Positions 1 through 7,493 of a stretch of 26,263 nucleotides of DNA are shown piece after piece. Location of the stretch: NCBI RefSeq assembly GCF_030764225.1, contig NZ_JASAXH010000023.1. One strand, given 5' to 3'. The notes below the pieces were generated by a model, which searched no databases, was not told where the DNA came from, and saw nothing but the letters and a program-made list of their open reading frames with translations. Position 1 is the stretch's first letter. Each line of letters opens with the position of its first letter. Source of the DNA: Phocoenobacter atlanticus. Lineage in GTDB: Bacteria > Pseudomonadota > Gammaproteobacteria > Enterobacterales > Pasteurellaceae. The position numbers were made by a program, and so were the translations under genes.

Positions 1-275
1 ATGCATCTGCAATTTTGTCTTCCGTTACCGCATTATCGGCTAGTTTTGCAGCTGAAATGCCTTTATCTTTGACAGAGACTTTACCCGCTGAGTTTAATGC
101 CACGCTGGTACCATCCACTTCTGGTGCAGAGGCAACGGCTTGTAATTGACCTTCGTCATTCACTTTAATGGTTGAGCCATCAACATTGATTTTTAAATCC
201 ACTTTACCTGCAGTGGTTGTGGTATCAATAGTGACTGATTTATCCTTGCTGGTGATGTCATCGGCTTCCAATTTA
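1..275 (-). repeat. Stalk repeat of the adhesin, copy nearer the C-terminus
   Basis: Nearly identical to 889-1163 at an offset of exactly 888 bp (296 codons, so in frame). Only scattered base differences are visible, until similarity falls away near 270-275. It encodes a stalk segment that includes the peptide VSVKDKGISAAKLADNAVTE. The copy is cut by the window edge, so more repeat units may follow to the left. Confidence 0.85.
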
Positions 276-3200
276 CTTGCAATATTTGCGTTAGTTGGTA
301 ACCCATCAATACCCAGTTTTTTCTTCCATTTACCCACATCTGCAGGGTCGGTTAAGTTAGAGGCATCTTTGTTGGCTTTTGCCGCTAAATCAGCAGGAAG
401 GGTTGTGGTGCCTGCCACTTCTTTTACTTTCGCTGCATCTAAACCTAAGGTATAAATCGCCCCTTTGGTTGTGGTTGCGGCAGTGGTATCTAGTGTTAAG
501 CCACTGTTTTCAACAATCGCCACTTCTTCTTTTAAGGTTTTGCTCACATTCGTGATTTGGTTACCTAACTGAACCGCTTTACCATCCACATAGCTTTTCA
601 CGGCTTTTTCTTGAACTAGCTGTGTACCATTACCCGTAATACTTGCTTTACCGACATTTTGACCGAAGGTCGCTTTTGCGGTGTCATTACCAATGTTTGA
701 GCCTGTTTTGTTTAAGTAAGTCGCATTTGGGTTAGCGGCTAAGTTATCCAATTTGGTTTTTACTGCATCACTTAATGATACCGTAAACTCTTGGTTATCT
801 TTATCCGCAGCCACGGTAGTTGGGCTGACTTTAATTCCCGCACCCGCTTTGACTTTTTCTCGTGATTTTGCTTTTAACTCGGTTAATAATGCATCTGCAA
901 TTTTGTCTTCCGTTACTGCATTATCGGCTAGTTTTGCAGCTGAAATGCCTTTATCTTTGACAGAGACTTTACCTGCTGAGTTTAAGGCAACACTGGTACC
1001 ATCCACTTCTGGTGCTGAGGCAACGGCTTGTAATTGACCTTCGTCATTCACTTTAATGGTTGAGTCATCAACATTGATTTTTAAATCCACTTTACCTGCA
1101 GTGGTTGTGGTATCAATAGTCACCGATTTATCCTTGCTGGTGATATCATCCGCATCCAGTTTTGTGTCGAGTGCAGTGCTATTTGCAAGGGTTTTACGTT
1201 TGGCTGCATCGGCAGTGGTTTTTATATCCCCAATCGCTTCGTGAATCGTGCCTTTGCCTGTTCCCCCAATATTGGTAAATGTAATGTTCCCATCTTCATT
1301 TAATGCAGCATTACCACCGAAGTTATTTTTAACCGATTTTGCAACATTACCAATGGCTTTATTGGTAGCAAAAAGTTGTGAACCATTGATCGCATCGGTT
1401 GAGGTCTCTGTCACCGCACCCGCTGCCACATTCACTAACTGTTTCTCTGCATCTTCTTTACCAATTGACACCACGCCATTTGGTGTACCAGCAAAGTTAC
1501 CGTATTTAATACCATTTACTGTTGCTTCCGCAATATCTGCTGAAACTTTGGTTGCTGCTTGTGAGCCTAATGCCACTGAGTTTTCATGTTCAGCCTTAGC
1601 ATCAAACCCTAATGCAATTGATTTATCTTCTGTTGCTTTTGAACGATAACCCATTGCAACCGCTTCTATCTTTCTAAGCGCTTCATTTGGTTTGTCGTTT
1701 TGTTCTACTTTCGCAACAAGTTGCAGAATTCTTTCGTCTACATTTTCAGAGGAAATTTCTTTCCCTTCAGCGTTTAATTGTGCTTGTGCAATGGCATTTA
1801 TCGGCATACCACGGTCAAATAATTTTTCAGTCTCTTCTGCACTTAATCCTAACTTTTTCGCTTCTGCTCTTACAAATTCATTTTCAACTTCCCGATAAGA
1901 TTTAACTTCTTTACCTGCCACTGTCATTGTACCTAATGCCATTGAACCATCTGCATAAGCTCTTCCTCCTAAAGCCCCTGCGTGTTCATAGATTTTGGTT
2001 TCCATAAATTTAGCTTTTTCAACATCATCTGTTATTGCGGCAATTTTGGCTCTATCTTCTGTGGTAAATGCATCACTATAATCTGCTAGCATTCCATCAT
2101 AATCTTTAGCATTTATGTAATGATATATGCCTTCTCCTTTTGAGCTTAGTGGTGCTCCTTTTCCACCTATGGCTAATGAACCCGTACCTACTGCTAATGA
2201 CTTAAATCCCATTGTGGTAGAACCATAACCTTTTGCTTCGGTTCTCACCCCCATTGCTCTTGCAGAAGCAGTTGTTGCTTCTGTTCTATATCCTGTTGCC
2301 ATTGAATGCATACCTGAAGCAATTACTCGATCTCCTATTGCAAAGGCTTCATCGCCTGACACCACTGACCTATTACCCATAGCCACTGCTCTTGCACCTT
2401 TGACTATATTGCCATAACCAGCTACTACTGCTGCGTCGTGACCTTCAACCGTATTTCCTGCTCCACCTAATATAGCTGAGTTTTCTGCTGAAGCTGTATT
2501 TGCGGCTCCTCCATTTCCTCCACCTAACACTATAGAATCATGCCCTGTGGCGTGACCATTACGTCCGCCTATGACGGTTCCTCCACGTCCCACTGTGCTA
2601 GTACCTGCGGTAGATATATTTATTGAACCATTTTCTGCAGCAATTGCTTCTGTACCTATTGCAATGGAGCGTCTTCCTCCTGCATTAGCATCAAACCCTA
2701 ATGCAATTGATTTATCTTCCGTTGCTTTTGCACGGTAACCCATTGCAACCGCTTCTATCTTTCTAAGCGCTTCATTTGGTTTGTCGTTTTGTTCTACTTT
2801 CGCAACAAGTTGCAGAATTCTTTCGTCTACATTTTCAGAGGAAATTTCTTTCCCTTCAGCGTTTAATTGTGCTTGTGCAATGGCATTTATCGGCATACCA
2901 CGGTCAAATAATTTTTCAGTCTCTTCTGCACTTAATCCTAACTTTTTCGCTTCTGCTCTTACAAATTCATTTTCAACTTCCCGATAAGATTTAACTTCTT
3001 TACCTGCCATTGTCATTGTACCTAATGCCATTGAACCATCTGCATAAGCTCTTCCTCCTAAAGCCCCTGCGTGTTCATAGATTTTGGTTTCCATAAATTT
3101 AGCTTTTTCAACATCATCTGTTATTGCGGCAATTTTGGCTCTATCTTCTGTGGTAAATGCATCACTATAATCTGCTAGCATTCCATCATAATCTTTAGCA

Positions 3201-3964
3201 TTTATGTAATGATATACGCCTTCTCCTTTTGAGCTTAGTGGTGCTCCTTTTCCACCTATGGCTAATGAACCCGTACCTACTGCTAATGACTTAAATCCCA
3301 TTGTGGTAGAACCATAACCTTTTGCTTCGGTTCTCACCCCCGTTGCTCTTGCAGAAGCAGTTGTTGCTTCTGTTCTATATCCTGTTGCCATTGAATGCAT
3401 ACCTGAAGCAATTACTCGATCTCCTATTGCAAAGGCTTCATCGCCTGACACCACTGACCTATTACCCATAGCCACTGCTCTTGCACCTTTGACTATATTG
3501 CCATAACCAGCTACTACTGCTGCGTCGTGACCTTCAACCGTATTTCCTGCTCCACCTAATATAGCTGAGTTTTCTGCTGAAGCTGTATTTGCGGCTCCTC
3601 CATTTCCTCCACCTAACACTATAGAATCATGCCCTGTGGCGTGACCATTACGTCCGCCTATGGTAACACCATTAGAAGCTACTGTACCATTAGCGGTTTC
3701 CAACTTATCAAGCCTTGCTTTTAATGCATTAAATTCTGCATCAGAAACCACTGCCATTGCTGAAGAGCTAAAACCTAATATCATTGAGATTGCTAAGGCA
3801 ATTTTTGCAAATTTGGGTAAGAATGTACCCGCTTGCTGTTCTGAAGACAGAGGACGGAAGACAGAAGACTGTGTTTGTGATTTTTTAGCGCCTTTGGCTA
3901 ATTCGCTGACGGCGGTGTATGTTTGTGTTGTTTGATTAAACACGATTTTGTAGATGTTGTTCAT
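1..3964 (-). CDS. Trimeric autotransporter adhesin (YadA-like), 5' part only
   Basis: Open frame from ATG at 3964 running off the left edge (at least 1,321 codons; the stop and membrane anchor are not in the window). Residues 1-71 form an extended signal peptide: it opens with MNNIYKIVFN, contains AVSELAKG, and ends in a hydrophobic stretch plus SSSAMA, the usual ESPR-type leader of large type V secreted proteins. A short heptad-like segment follows (about 72-93), then YadA-like head repeats of the SxAxG kind (SIALGFDA, AVAMGNRS). Head region about 102-426 is nearly duplicated at 465-789. A YadA neck motif (DAINGSQLFATN) lies near residue 855-867, followed by stalk with 296-residue repeats. 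Known role of the family: trimeric surface adhesin binding host matrix or cells, exported by its own C-terminal barrel. An RBS-like AGAAGG lies 9 bases before the ATG. It is divergent from cmoA. Function as an adhesin is inferred from architecture; the ligand is unknown. Confidence 0.93.
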   Translation of the reverse strand, partial: MNNIYKIVFNQTTQTYTAVSELAKGAKKSQTQSSVFRPLSSEQQAGTFLPKFAKIALAISMILGFSSSAMAVVSDAEFNALKARLDKLETANGTVASNGVTIGGRNGHATGHDSIVLGGGNGGAANTASAENSAILGGAGNTVEGHDAAVVAGYGNIVKGARAVAMGNRSVVSGDEAFAIGDRVIASGMHSMATGYRTEATTASARATGVRTEAKGYGSTTMGFKSLAVGTGSLAIGGKGAPLSSKGEGVYHYINAKDYDGMLADYSDAFTTEDRAKIAAITDDVEKAKFMETKIYEHAGALGGRAYADGSMALGTMTMAGKEVKSYREVENEFVRAEAKKLGLSAEETEKLFDRGMPINAIAQAQLNAEGKEISSENVDERILQLVAKVEQNDKPNEALRKIEAVAMGYRAKATEDKSIALGFDANAGGRRSIAIGTEAIAAENGSINISTAGTSTVGRGGTVIGGRNGHATGHDSIVLGGGNGGAANTASAENSAILGGAGNTVEGHDAAVVAGYGNIVKGARAVAMGNRSVVSGDEAFAIGDRVIASGMHSMATGYRTEATTASARAMGVRTEAKGYGSTTMGFKSLAVGTGSLAIGGKGAPLSSKGEGIYHYINAKDYDGMLADYSDAFTTEDRAKIAAITDDVEKAKFMETKIYEHAGALGGRAYADGSMALGTMTVAGKEVKSYREVENEFVRAEAKKLGLSAEETEKLFDRGMPINAIAQAQLNAEGKEISSENVDERILQLVAKVEQNDKPNEALRKIEAVAMGYRSKATEDKSIALGFDAKAEHENSVALGSQAATKVSADIAEATVNGIKYGNFAGTPNGVVSIGKEDAEKQLVNVAAGAVTETSTDAINGSQLFATNKAIGNVAKSVKNNFGGNAALNEDGNITFTNIGGTGKGTIHEAIGDIKTTADAAKRKTLANSTALDTKLDADDITSKDKSVTIDTTTTAGKVDLKINVDDSTIKVNDEGQLQAVASAPEVDGTSVALNSAGKVSVKDKGISAAKLADNAVTEDKIADALLTELKAKSREKVKAGAGIKVSPTTVAADKDNQEFTVSLSDAVKTKLDNLAANPNATYLNKTGSNIGNDTAKATFGQNVGKASITGNGTQLVQEKAVKSYVDGKAVQLGNQITNVSKTLKEEVAIVENSGLTLDTTAATTTKGAIYTLGLDAAKVKEVAGTTTLPADLAAKANKDASNLTDPADVGKWKKKLGIDGLPTNANIASKLEADDITSKDKSVTIDTTTTAGKVDLKINVDGSTIKVNDEGQLQAVASAPEVDGTSVALNSAGKVSVKDKGISAAKLADNAVTEDKIADA
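889..1163 (-). repeat. Stalk repeat of the adhesin, copy nearer the N-terminus
   Basis: Partner of the repeat at 1-275 with an 888-bp period. Both copies are in the same reading frame, so unequal exchange between them would shorten or lengthen the stalk by 296 residues without a frameshift. Confidence 0.85.
1596..2573 (-). repeat. Adhesin head duplication, copy A
   Basis: About 978 bp, matching 2685-3662 at an offset of exactly 1,089 bp (363 codons). I see only about six base differences by eye, for example near 1631-1646, 1921, 2133 and 2250. It encodes roughly residues 465-789. The two copies are separated by about 111 bp of unique head sequence (2574-2684). Confidence 0.92.
2685..3662 (-). 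repeat. Adhesin head duplication, copy B
   Basis: First copy in the direction of translation, encoding roughly residues 102-426. Each copy begins with GGRNGHATGHDS-type head repeats. It then has an inserted, charged and probably helical stretch (about residues 249-411, including NAKDYDGMLADYSDAF and VENEFVRAEAKKLG), interrupted by one head repeat, before returning to SIALGFDA. Confidence 0.92.
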
Positions 3965-4076
3965 AAAAAGATACCTTCTTTTAAGTTGATAACCTTTCCT
4001 TAGGATTTTTTGAGGGGATGTAAAATCCTTTTACTGCCCGTAAATATTTTGTTAAAAAATATGTGTAAACCTTCCG

Positions 4077-4103
4077 ATTGTAAAAAAAAAAAAAAAAACG
4101 CAA
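4077..4103 (-). promoter_or_regulatory. Candidate adhesin promoter with homopolymer spacer
   Basis: On the minus strand a -35-like TTGCGT (4098-4103) and a -10-like TACAAT (4077-4082, 5 of 6 to consensus) are separated by 15 bases that are all T. The start site would lie near 4070, giving a leader of about 106 bases before the ATG at 3964. An alternative promoter starting from TTTACA further downstream cannot be excluded. The layout recalls phase-variable promoters such as meningococcal porA, where a homopolymer sets the spacer length. Confidence 0.5.
4082..4098. repeat. 17-base poly-A (poly-T on the adhesin strand) tract
   Basis: An uninterrupted run of 17 A on the plus strand, 118 bases upstream of the adhesin start codon. 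Tracts of this length are prone to slipped-strand mispairing and to sequencing or assembly length errors. Confidence 0.95.
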
Positions 4104-4195
4104 GTGAAATCGTAGTAATGGAGGTTATTTGGGTGAAAAACAGACAATTTAGAGTGAAAATGGCGTGGTTTTTGATTAGGGAGAGTGTAAAATAT

Positions 4196-4449
4196 TGATC
4201 ACGGGGTTAGTCAAACACTGGTCACTGAGCCTGTCGAAGTGTTAGGTGTTTGGGCTCGGAAGTTGTTCGGTGAACGCTCTCTTATACTTCGACAGGCTCA
4301 GTAACCGAGAACGGTAAACATCGATCACAGGACTACCTAAACACCGGTCACTGAGCTTGTCGAAGTGTTAGGTGTTTTAGCTCGGGATTTGGTTCTGTGA
4401 GCGTTCTCTTATACTTCGACAGGCTCAATAACAGAGAATGGGAACATTG
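4196..4449. repeat. Two tandem copies of a ~127-bp palindromic element
   Basis: Unit 1 (about 4196-4322) and unit 2 (about 4323-4449) share most of their sequence. Each has inverted arms CTGAGCCTGTCGAAG and CTTCGACAGGCTCAG: 4225-4239 with 4287-4301 in unit 1, and 4351-4365 with 4414-4428 in unit 2, where each arm carries one change. Each unit can therefore fold as a hairpin with a loop of about 47-48 bases. No coding frame is visible inside. Short palindromes of the TTCGACAGGCTCAG type are recurrent intergenic repeats in many bacterial genomes. The pair fills the gap between the divergent adhesin and cmoA promoters. Confidence 0.85.
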
Positions 4450-4480
4450 AAATAAGGATATCATATTGTTCATTTTTCCA

Positions 4481-4508
4481 TTGCTAATTCGTTTTTAATT
4501 ATTAAAAT
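4481..4508 (+). promoter_or_regulatory. Candidate cmoA promoter
   Basis: TTGCTA (4481-4486) and TAAAAT (4503-4508, 5 of 6) with a 16-base spacer, about 20 bases before the likely transcript start and 28 bases before the cmoA ATG. Confidence 0.5.
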
Positions 4509-4535
4509 ACCTTTTTATTTTATATATGGAATATT

Positions 4536-5261
4536 ATGTCTAAAGATACACTATTTTCTGCTCCTATTAATAAGTTAGGGGATTTTACGTTTGATGAGTC
4601 TGTTGCGGAGGTGTTTCCTGATATGATTCAACGTTCTGTTCCAGGTTATTCTAATATTATTACGGCTATTGGTATGTTGACAGAACGTTTTGTTACTGCA
4701 AATTCAAGAGTTTATGATTTAGGATGTTCTCGTGGTGCGGGGATTTTGTCAATTCGTCGTAATCTGAAACACGATGATGTTACAATTATTGGGGTGGATA
4801 ATTCAAAGGCGATGGTAGAGCGTTGTCGTTCTCATTTGAGTGCTTTTCATTCTGATATTGCGGTAGATATTTTATGCGATGATATTCGTGATGTGGAAAT
4901 TGAAAATGCGTCAATGGTGGTGTTGAATTTTACGTTGCAATTTTTACCTCCTGATGAGCGTTTAGCTTTACTAACTAAGATTTATAAGGGCTTGAATCCT
5001 AATGGGGTGTTGGTGCTATCTGAGAAATTTAGCTTTGATAATGATGAAATCAATACGTTATTGGTCGATCTCCATCACCGTTTTAAGGGAGCGAATGGGT
5101 ATAGCGAATTGGAGATCAGTCAAAAACGTACGGCATTAGAAAATGTGATGCGTACCGATAGTATTCAGACCCATAAATTGCGCCTACAAGAAGTAGGTTT
5201 TAAACATTCTGAGTTGTGGTTTCAGTGTTTTAATTTTGGGTCGATGGTGGCAATAAAATAA
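4536..5261 (+). CDS. cmoA: Carboxy-S-adenosyl-L-methionine synthase CmoA
   Basis: 241 residues, close to the usual ~247. It converts S-adenosylmethionine plus prephenate to carboxy-SAM and phenylpyruvate. CmoB uses carboxy-SAM to make 5-carboxymethoxyuridine at the wobble base of several tRNAs, in the cytoplasm. The N-terminus (DTLFSAPINKLGDFTFDE, VAEVFPDMIQRSVPGYSN) and the region NASMVVLNFTLQFL are near-verbatim family signatures. The SAM-binding motif is VYDLGCSRGAG at 59-69. C-terminal NGYSELEISQKR and SELWFQCFNFGS are also diagnostic. cmoB, often adjacent elsewhere, is not downstream here; instead a defence-like pair faces it on the opposite strand. The stop codon lies within the arm of the terminator-like uptake-sequence palindrome. 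Confidence 0.97.
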   Translation: MSKDTLFSAPINKLGDFTFDESVAEVFPDMIQRSVPGYSNIITAIGMLTERFVTANSRVYDLGCSRGAGILSIRRNLKHDDVTIIGVDNSKAMVERCRSHLSAFHSDIAVDILCDDIRDVEIENASMVVLNFTLQFLPPDERLALLTKIYKGLNPNGVLVLSEKFSFDNDEINTLLVDLHHRFKGANGYSELEISQKRTALENVMRTDSIQTHKLRLQEVGFKHSELWFQCFNFGSMVAIK

Positions 5262-5315
5262 GCGGTACGATGTGTTCAAAAATTTGCAAATTTTTGTGTT
5301 GATGTTACCGCTTAT
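5258..5315 (+). terminator. Terminator-like hairpin built from two inverted DNA-uptake sequences
   Basis: Arms ATAAGCGGTA (5258-5267) and TACCGCTTAT (5306-5315) are perfect inverted repeats carrying the AAGCGGT core of the A. pleuropneumoniae-type uptake sequence. Between them, 5277-5296 is a perfect 20-base palindrome centred on TTTGCAAA. The cmoA TAA lies in the left arm. Inverted uptake-sequence pairs used as terminators are known in Pasteurellaceae and Neisseriaceae. There is no strong T-run after the outer stem. Confidence 0.65.
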
Positions 5316-5352
5316 CACTATAAATAATGAATTTATTTGATCTTATAAGCGG

Positions 5353-6015
5353 TTACTTACTTCGTTTTAGTGATTTAAGATAGTCAACCAGTTTATAAAC
5401 CCTTGTTGATGGATTCATCTCTCCAGTAGAATCTGCATCATTTTGGGCTTTTTTTGCATTATTTATTGCATTATTAAGTTTAGTTTTAAGCTTAACATAA
5501 GGCTGAGCATCAGACTTTCCATACTTTTTCTTGAAATTATTATTCCAATGAATATTTAATTCTTTAATGCAATTCTCCGCCGAAGATTGATTACCTGTTT
5601 TCTGAAATCCTTTACGAGTATATTCAAAATGGCATAAATACCAGTATTCAAAACAAGGATAGGAACAAATTATTTCAATATTATTACTGCTCGCTTTGTT
5701 AATGGCACTATCAAAATTTGCGTGTCCATCTCTATCAAAAACACAGAAAACTCTGTTATAAATTGTAGATGAGCCACCCTTTTTACTCTCTTTAAATAAC
5801 TTTATTGCTTGATTAACAACGGAAGTAGGATCACATCCACAATCCCCTGTCACTACAACATTTGCGGAGGAAAGCCCTTCATCTTTGATTAAATCATTAA
5901 AATAATTAGGCTCTGTTTTTTCGCCTTCTGTGACAATAAGGACTCGATCATAAGGTTTTCTTGACGGCTGTTTTCTTTCTAATTTTAGCTGTTTTCTTTT
6001 ACTTGATCTCACCAT
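5353..6015 (-). CDS. RloB-family protein, probable Toprim-like effector of a defence pair
   Basis: 220 residues with a very basic N-terminus (about 1-20). LIVTEGEKTEPNYF carries Glu30 in a position typical of the Toprim acidic residue, and VFDRDGH supplies Asp94 and Asp96, a DxD motif; CFEYWYLCHFE follows. This combination is characteristic of the RloB family, first named from genes linked to Campylobacter type I restriction loci. The gene lies 30 bp downstream of the AAA ATPase on the same strand, with its own short RBS-like AGGT, so the two are probably one transcript. By analogy with ATPase plus Toprim systems (PARIS, OLD, and AbiL as I recall it), I infer a nuclease effector held in check or activated by the ATPase. 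No activity can be read from sequence alone. Confidence 0.82.
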   Translation of the reverse strand: MVRSSKRKQLKLERKQPSRKPYDRVLIVTEGEKTEPNYFNDLIKDEGLSSANVVVTGDCGCDPTSVVNQAIKLFKESKKGGSSTIYNRVFCVFDRDGHANFDSAINKASSNNIEIICSYPCFEYWYLCHFEYTRKGFQKTGNQSSAENCIKELNIHWNNNFKKKYGKSDAQPYVKLKTKLNNAINNAKKAQNDADSTGEMNPSTRVYKLVDYLKSLKRSK

Positions 6016-6045
6016 ACATACCTACTATTTATTCAGTGGTTTATT

Positions 6046-7335
6046 CTAAAAAATAAATTCCTTAATTACGGGTTTTCCACCATAACGACCATGTAAATAA
6101 CTCTCTTCTAAATCTTCACGATTCAATGGGCTAAAGTCACTCAATGGATATAGATTAGTGGCACGATCACTACCTTTTTCACAAAACCAAATTTGATCTC
6201 GTCGCAATAATTCTTTTCTTAATACAGATGTCTCATGAGTCGTAAAAATCAACTGTCCATTATTTTTATTATGTTTAGAATTAAATAATGCAACTAGGTA
6301 ACGAACTAAATCAGGATGTAAACTTTTGTTAAACTCATCAATAATTAATGTATCTCCCTGATTCATTGCATTAAAAATTAAACCTATAAATTCAAATAAC
6401 TTTTGTGTTCCGTCTGATTCCTCACGTAAATTAATTTTAACTTCATTATCTAAACTGTCTTTATGAATAAAATAAACTTCTACCTGCTCCGATAAATCTT
6501 TAAAAATTTCTTCTTTTATTTCTTTTGGAAGAAACTCATCAGGAAAAATTATATTTTCAACGTTTAATTTTTCTAATTTAATATCTACTAAATCAATATC
6601 TGCTTGCTGTAAAAAAGAGATAAAAAGAGTTTTGTACTCTTCTTTTTTACACAGTTTTTTTGTAAATTCATTACTAATTCTATCTGCACCAATGACACCT
6701 AATTTATGCACAATTGCATTATAAATAGGCTTTAACTGCTCACTATTGAGATGTACTGCTGTTGATAAAAAAAGTTGATCTAAGCGGGTATTTTCTTTCC
6801 AAGTAGATTTAGAACCTTTGAAGGATTCTGATTCCTTAAGCCAATGATAAGATTTACTTTTAGTATCATAAATGCGATGGAACCAAGCCTGCTCTCGTCC
6901 TTTAGGATAAACACTTAACCACTCTTCATAGACTATTTTTTTATCTGTAGAAAAGCCATACTCTACCAATGCAAATTGTTTCTCTTCTGAGGCTTCATTC
7001 GCTAAATTGGCAATAAAGGAAATTTGAAAGGTTGTTGGTTCAATTCGACTTTTAGGATCCAATAAAAAAGGTTCCACCACAATAGGTTCATCTAATTTTT
7101 TATGAAAAGATGTTTCTATGATTTGTGTCATTACAAATAGTGCCTTTAATAAATTTGATTTCCCTGATGCGTTGGCACCGTAAATCACTGCTGATTTTAA
7201 TAGTTCTGGCGTGTTTGGTGCATTTGATGTAAAGGTATTTTGTTGAAGCTCTTTGTATACATTACTTTTCACCATTGACAACACTTGCTGCTCTTTAATT
7301 GAGCGAAAATTCTCTACAGAAAACTTAACTAACAT
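6046..7335 (-). CDS. AAA/ABC-type ATPase of an AbiL/RloA-like defence pair
   Basis: 429 residues from the ATG at 7335, chosen because AGGGG sits 6 bases upstream and the protein then opens with the family-typical MLVKFSVENFRSI. A longer frame starting at TTG 7416 adds a low-complexity N-terminus without support. Walker A is GANASGKS (53-60), an ABC-like signature is ESDGTQKLFEF, Walker B is TLIIDEF with the acidic pair near 333-334, followed by SLHP, and the switch histidine is in IFTTHET (about 365-367). This is the AAA_15/AAA_21 (SMC/RecF-like) organisation seen in OLD-family and abortive-infection ATPases. With the downstream RloB gene it forms a two-gene cassette between cmoA and yjjWI. 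The genes appear more AT-rich than the neighbours. Target and trigger are unknown. Confidence 0.85.
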   Translation of the reverse strand: MLVKFSVENFRSIKEQQVLSMVKSNVYKELQQNTFTSNAPNTPELLKSAVIYGANASGKSNLLKALFVMTQIIETSFHKKLDEPIVVEPFLLDPKSRIEPTTFQISFIANLANEASEEKQFALVEYGFSTDKKIVYEEWLSVYPKGREQAWFHRIYDTKSKSYHWLKESESFKGSKSTWKENTRLDQLFLSTAVHLNSEQLKPIYNAIVHKLGVIGADRISNEFTKKLCKKEEYKTLFISFLQQADIDLVDIKLEKLNVENIIFPDEFLPKEIKEEIFKDLSEQVEVYFIHKDSLDNEVKINLREESDGTQKLFEFIGLIFNAMNQGDTLIIDEFNKSLHPDLVRYLVALFNSKHNKNNGQLIFTTHETSVLRKELLRRDQIWFCEKGSDRATNLYPLSDFSPLNREDLEESYLHGRYGGKPVIKEFIF

Positions 7336-7388
7336 AGTAACCCCTAATTTAATGCTATTTAATTGCATTTTTTGCAAAATTTTAATAT

Positions 7389-7416
7389 ATATTACCAATA
7401 ACAATAGGAAAAGCAA
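7389..7416 (-). promoter_or_regulatory. Possible promoter of the ATPase/RloB pair
   Basis: TTGCTT (7411-7416) and TAATAT (7389-7394) on the minus strand, spacer 16, about 54 bases before the ATG. The region is so AT-rich that other assignments are possible. Confidence 0.3.
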
Positions 7417-7493
7417 TAGAGTATATGCAATATATTACAAAATTTATAAAATATTTTTTCTATTTTTTTATCACAAATAAGGAATGTGTCTTT

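Noticed and set aside
168..3935. Several plus-strand open frames of 60-130 codons
   Set aside because: They lie opposite the single long minus-strand adhesin frame, recur at the same spacing as its DNA repeats, and have low-complexity products. They are shadows.
4010..4198. 62-codon plus-strand frame crossing the poly-A tract
   Set aside because: It runs through the adhesin leader and the homopolymer (five Lys in a row), has no RBS and no recognisable product.
7336..7416. N-terminal extension of the ATPase from TTG at 7416
   Set aside because: Hydrophobic, very AT-rich and without an RBS; the ATG at 7335 has AGGGG and the family-typical start.
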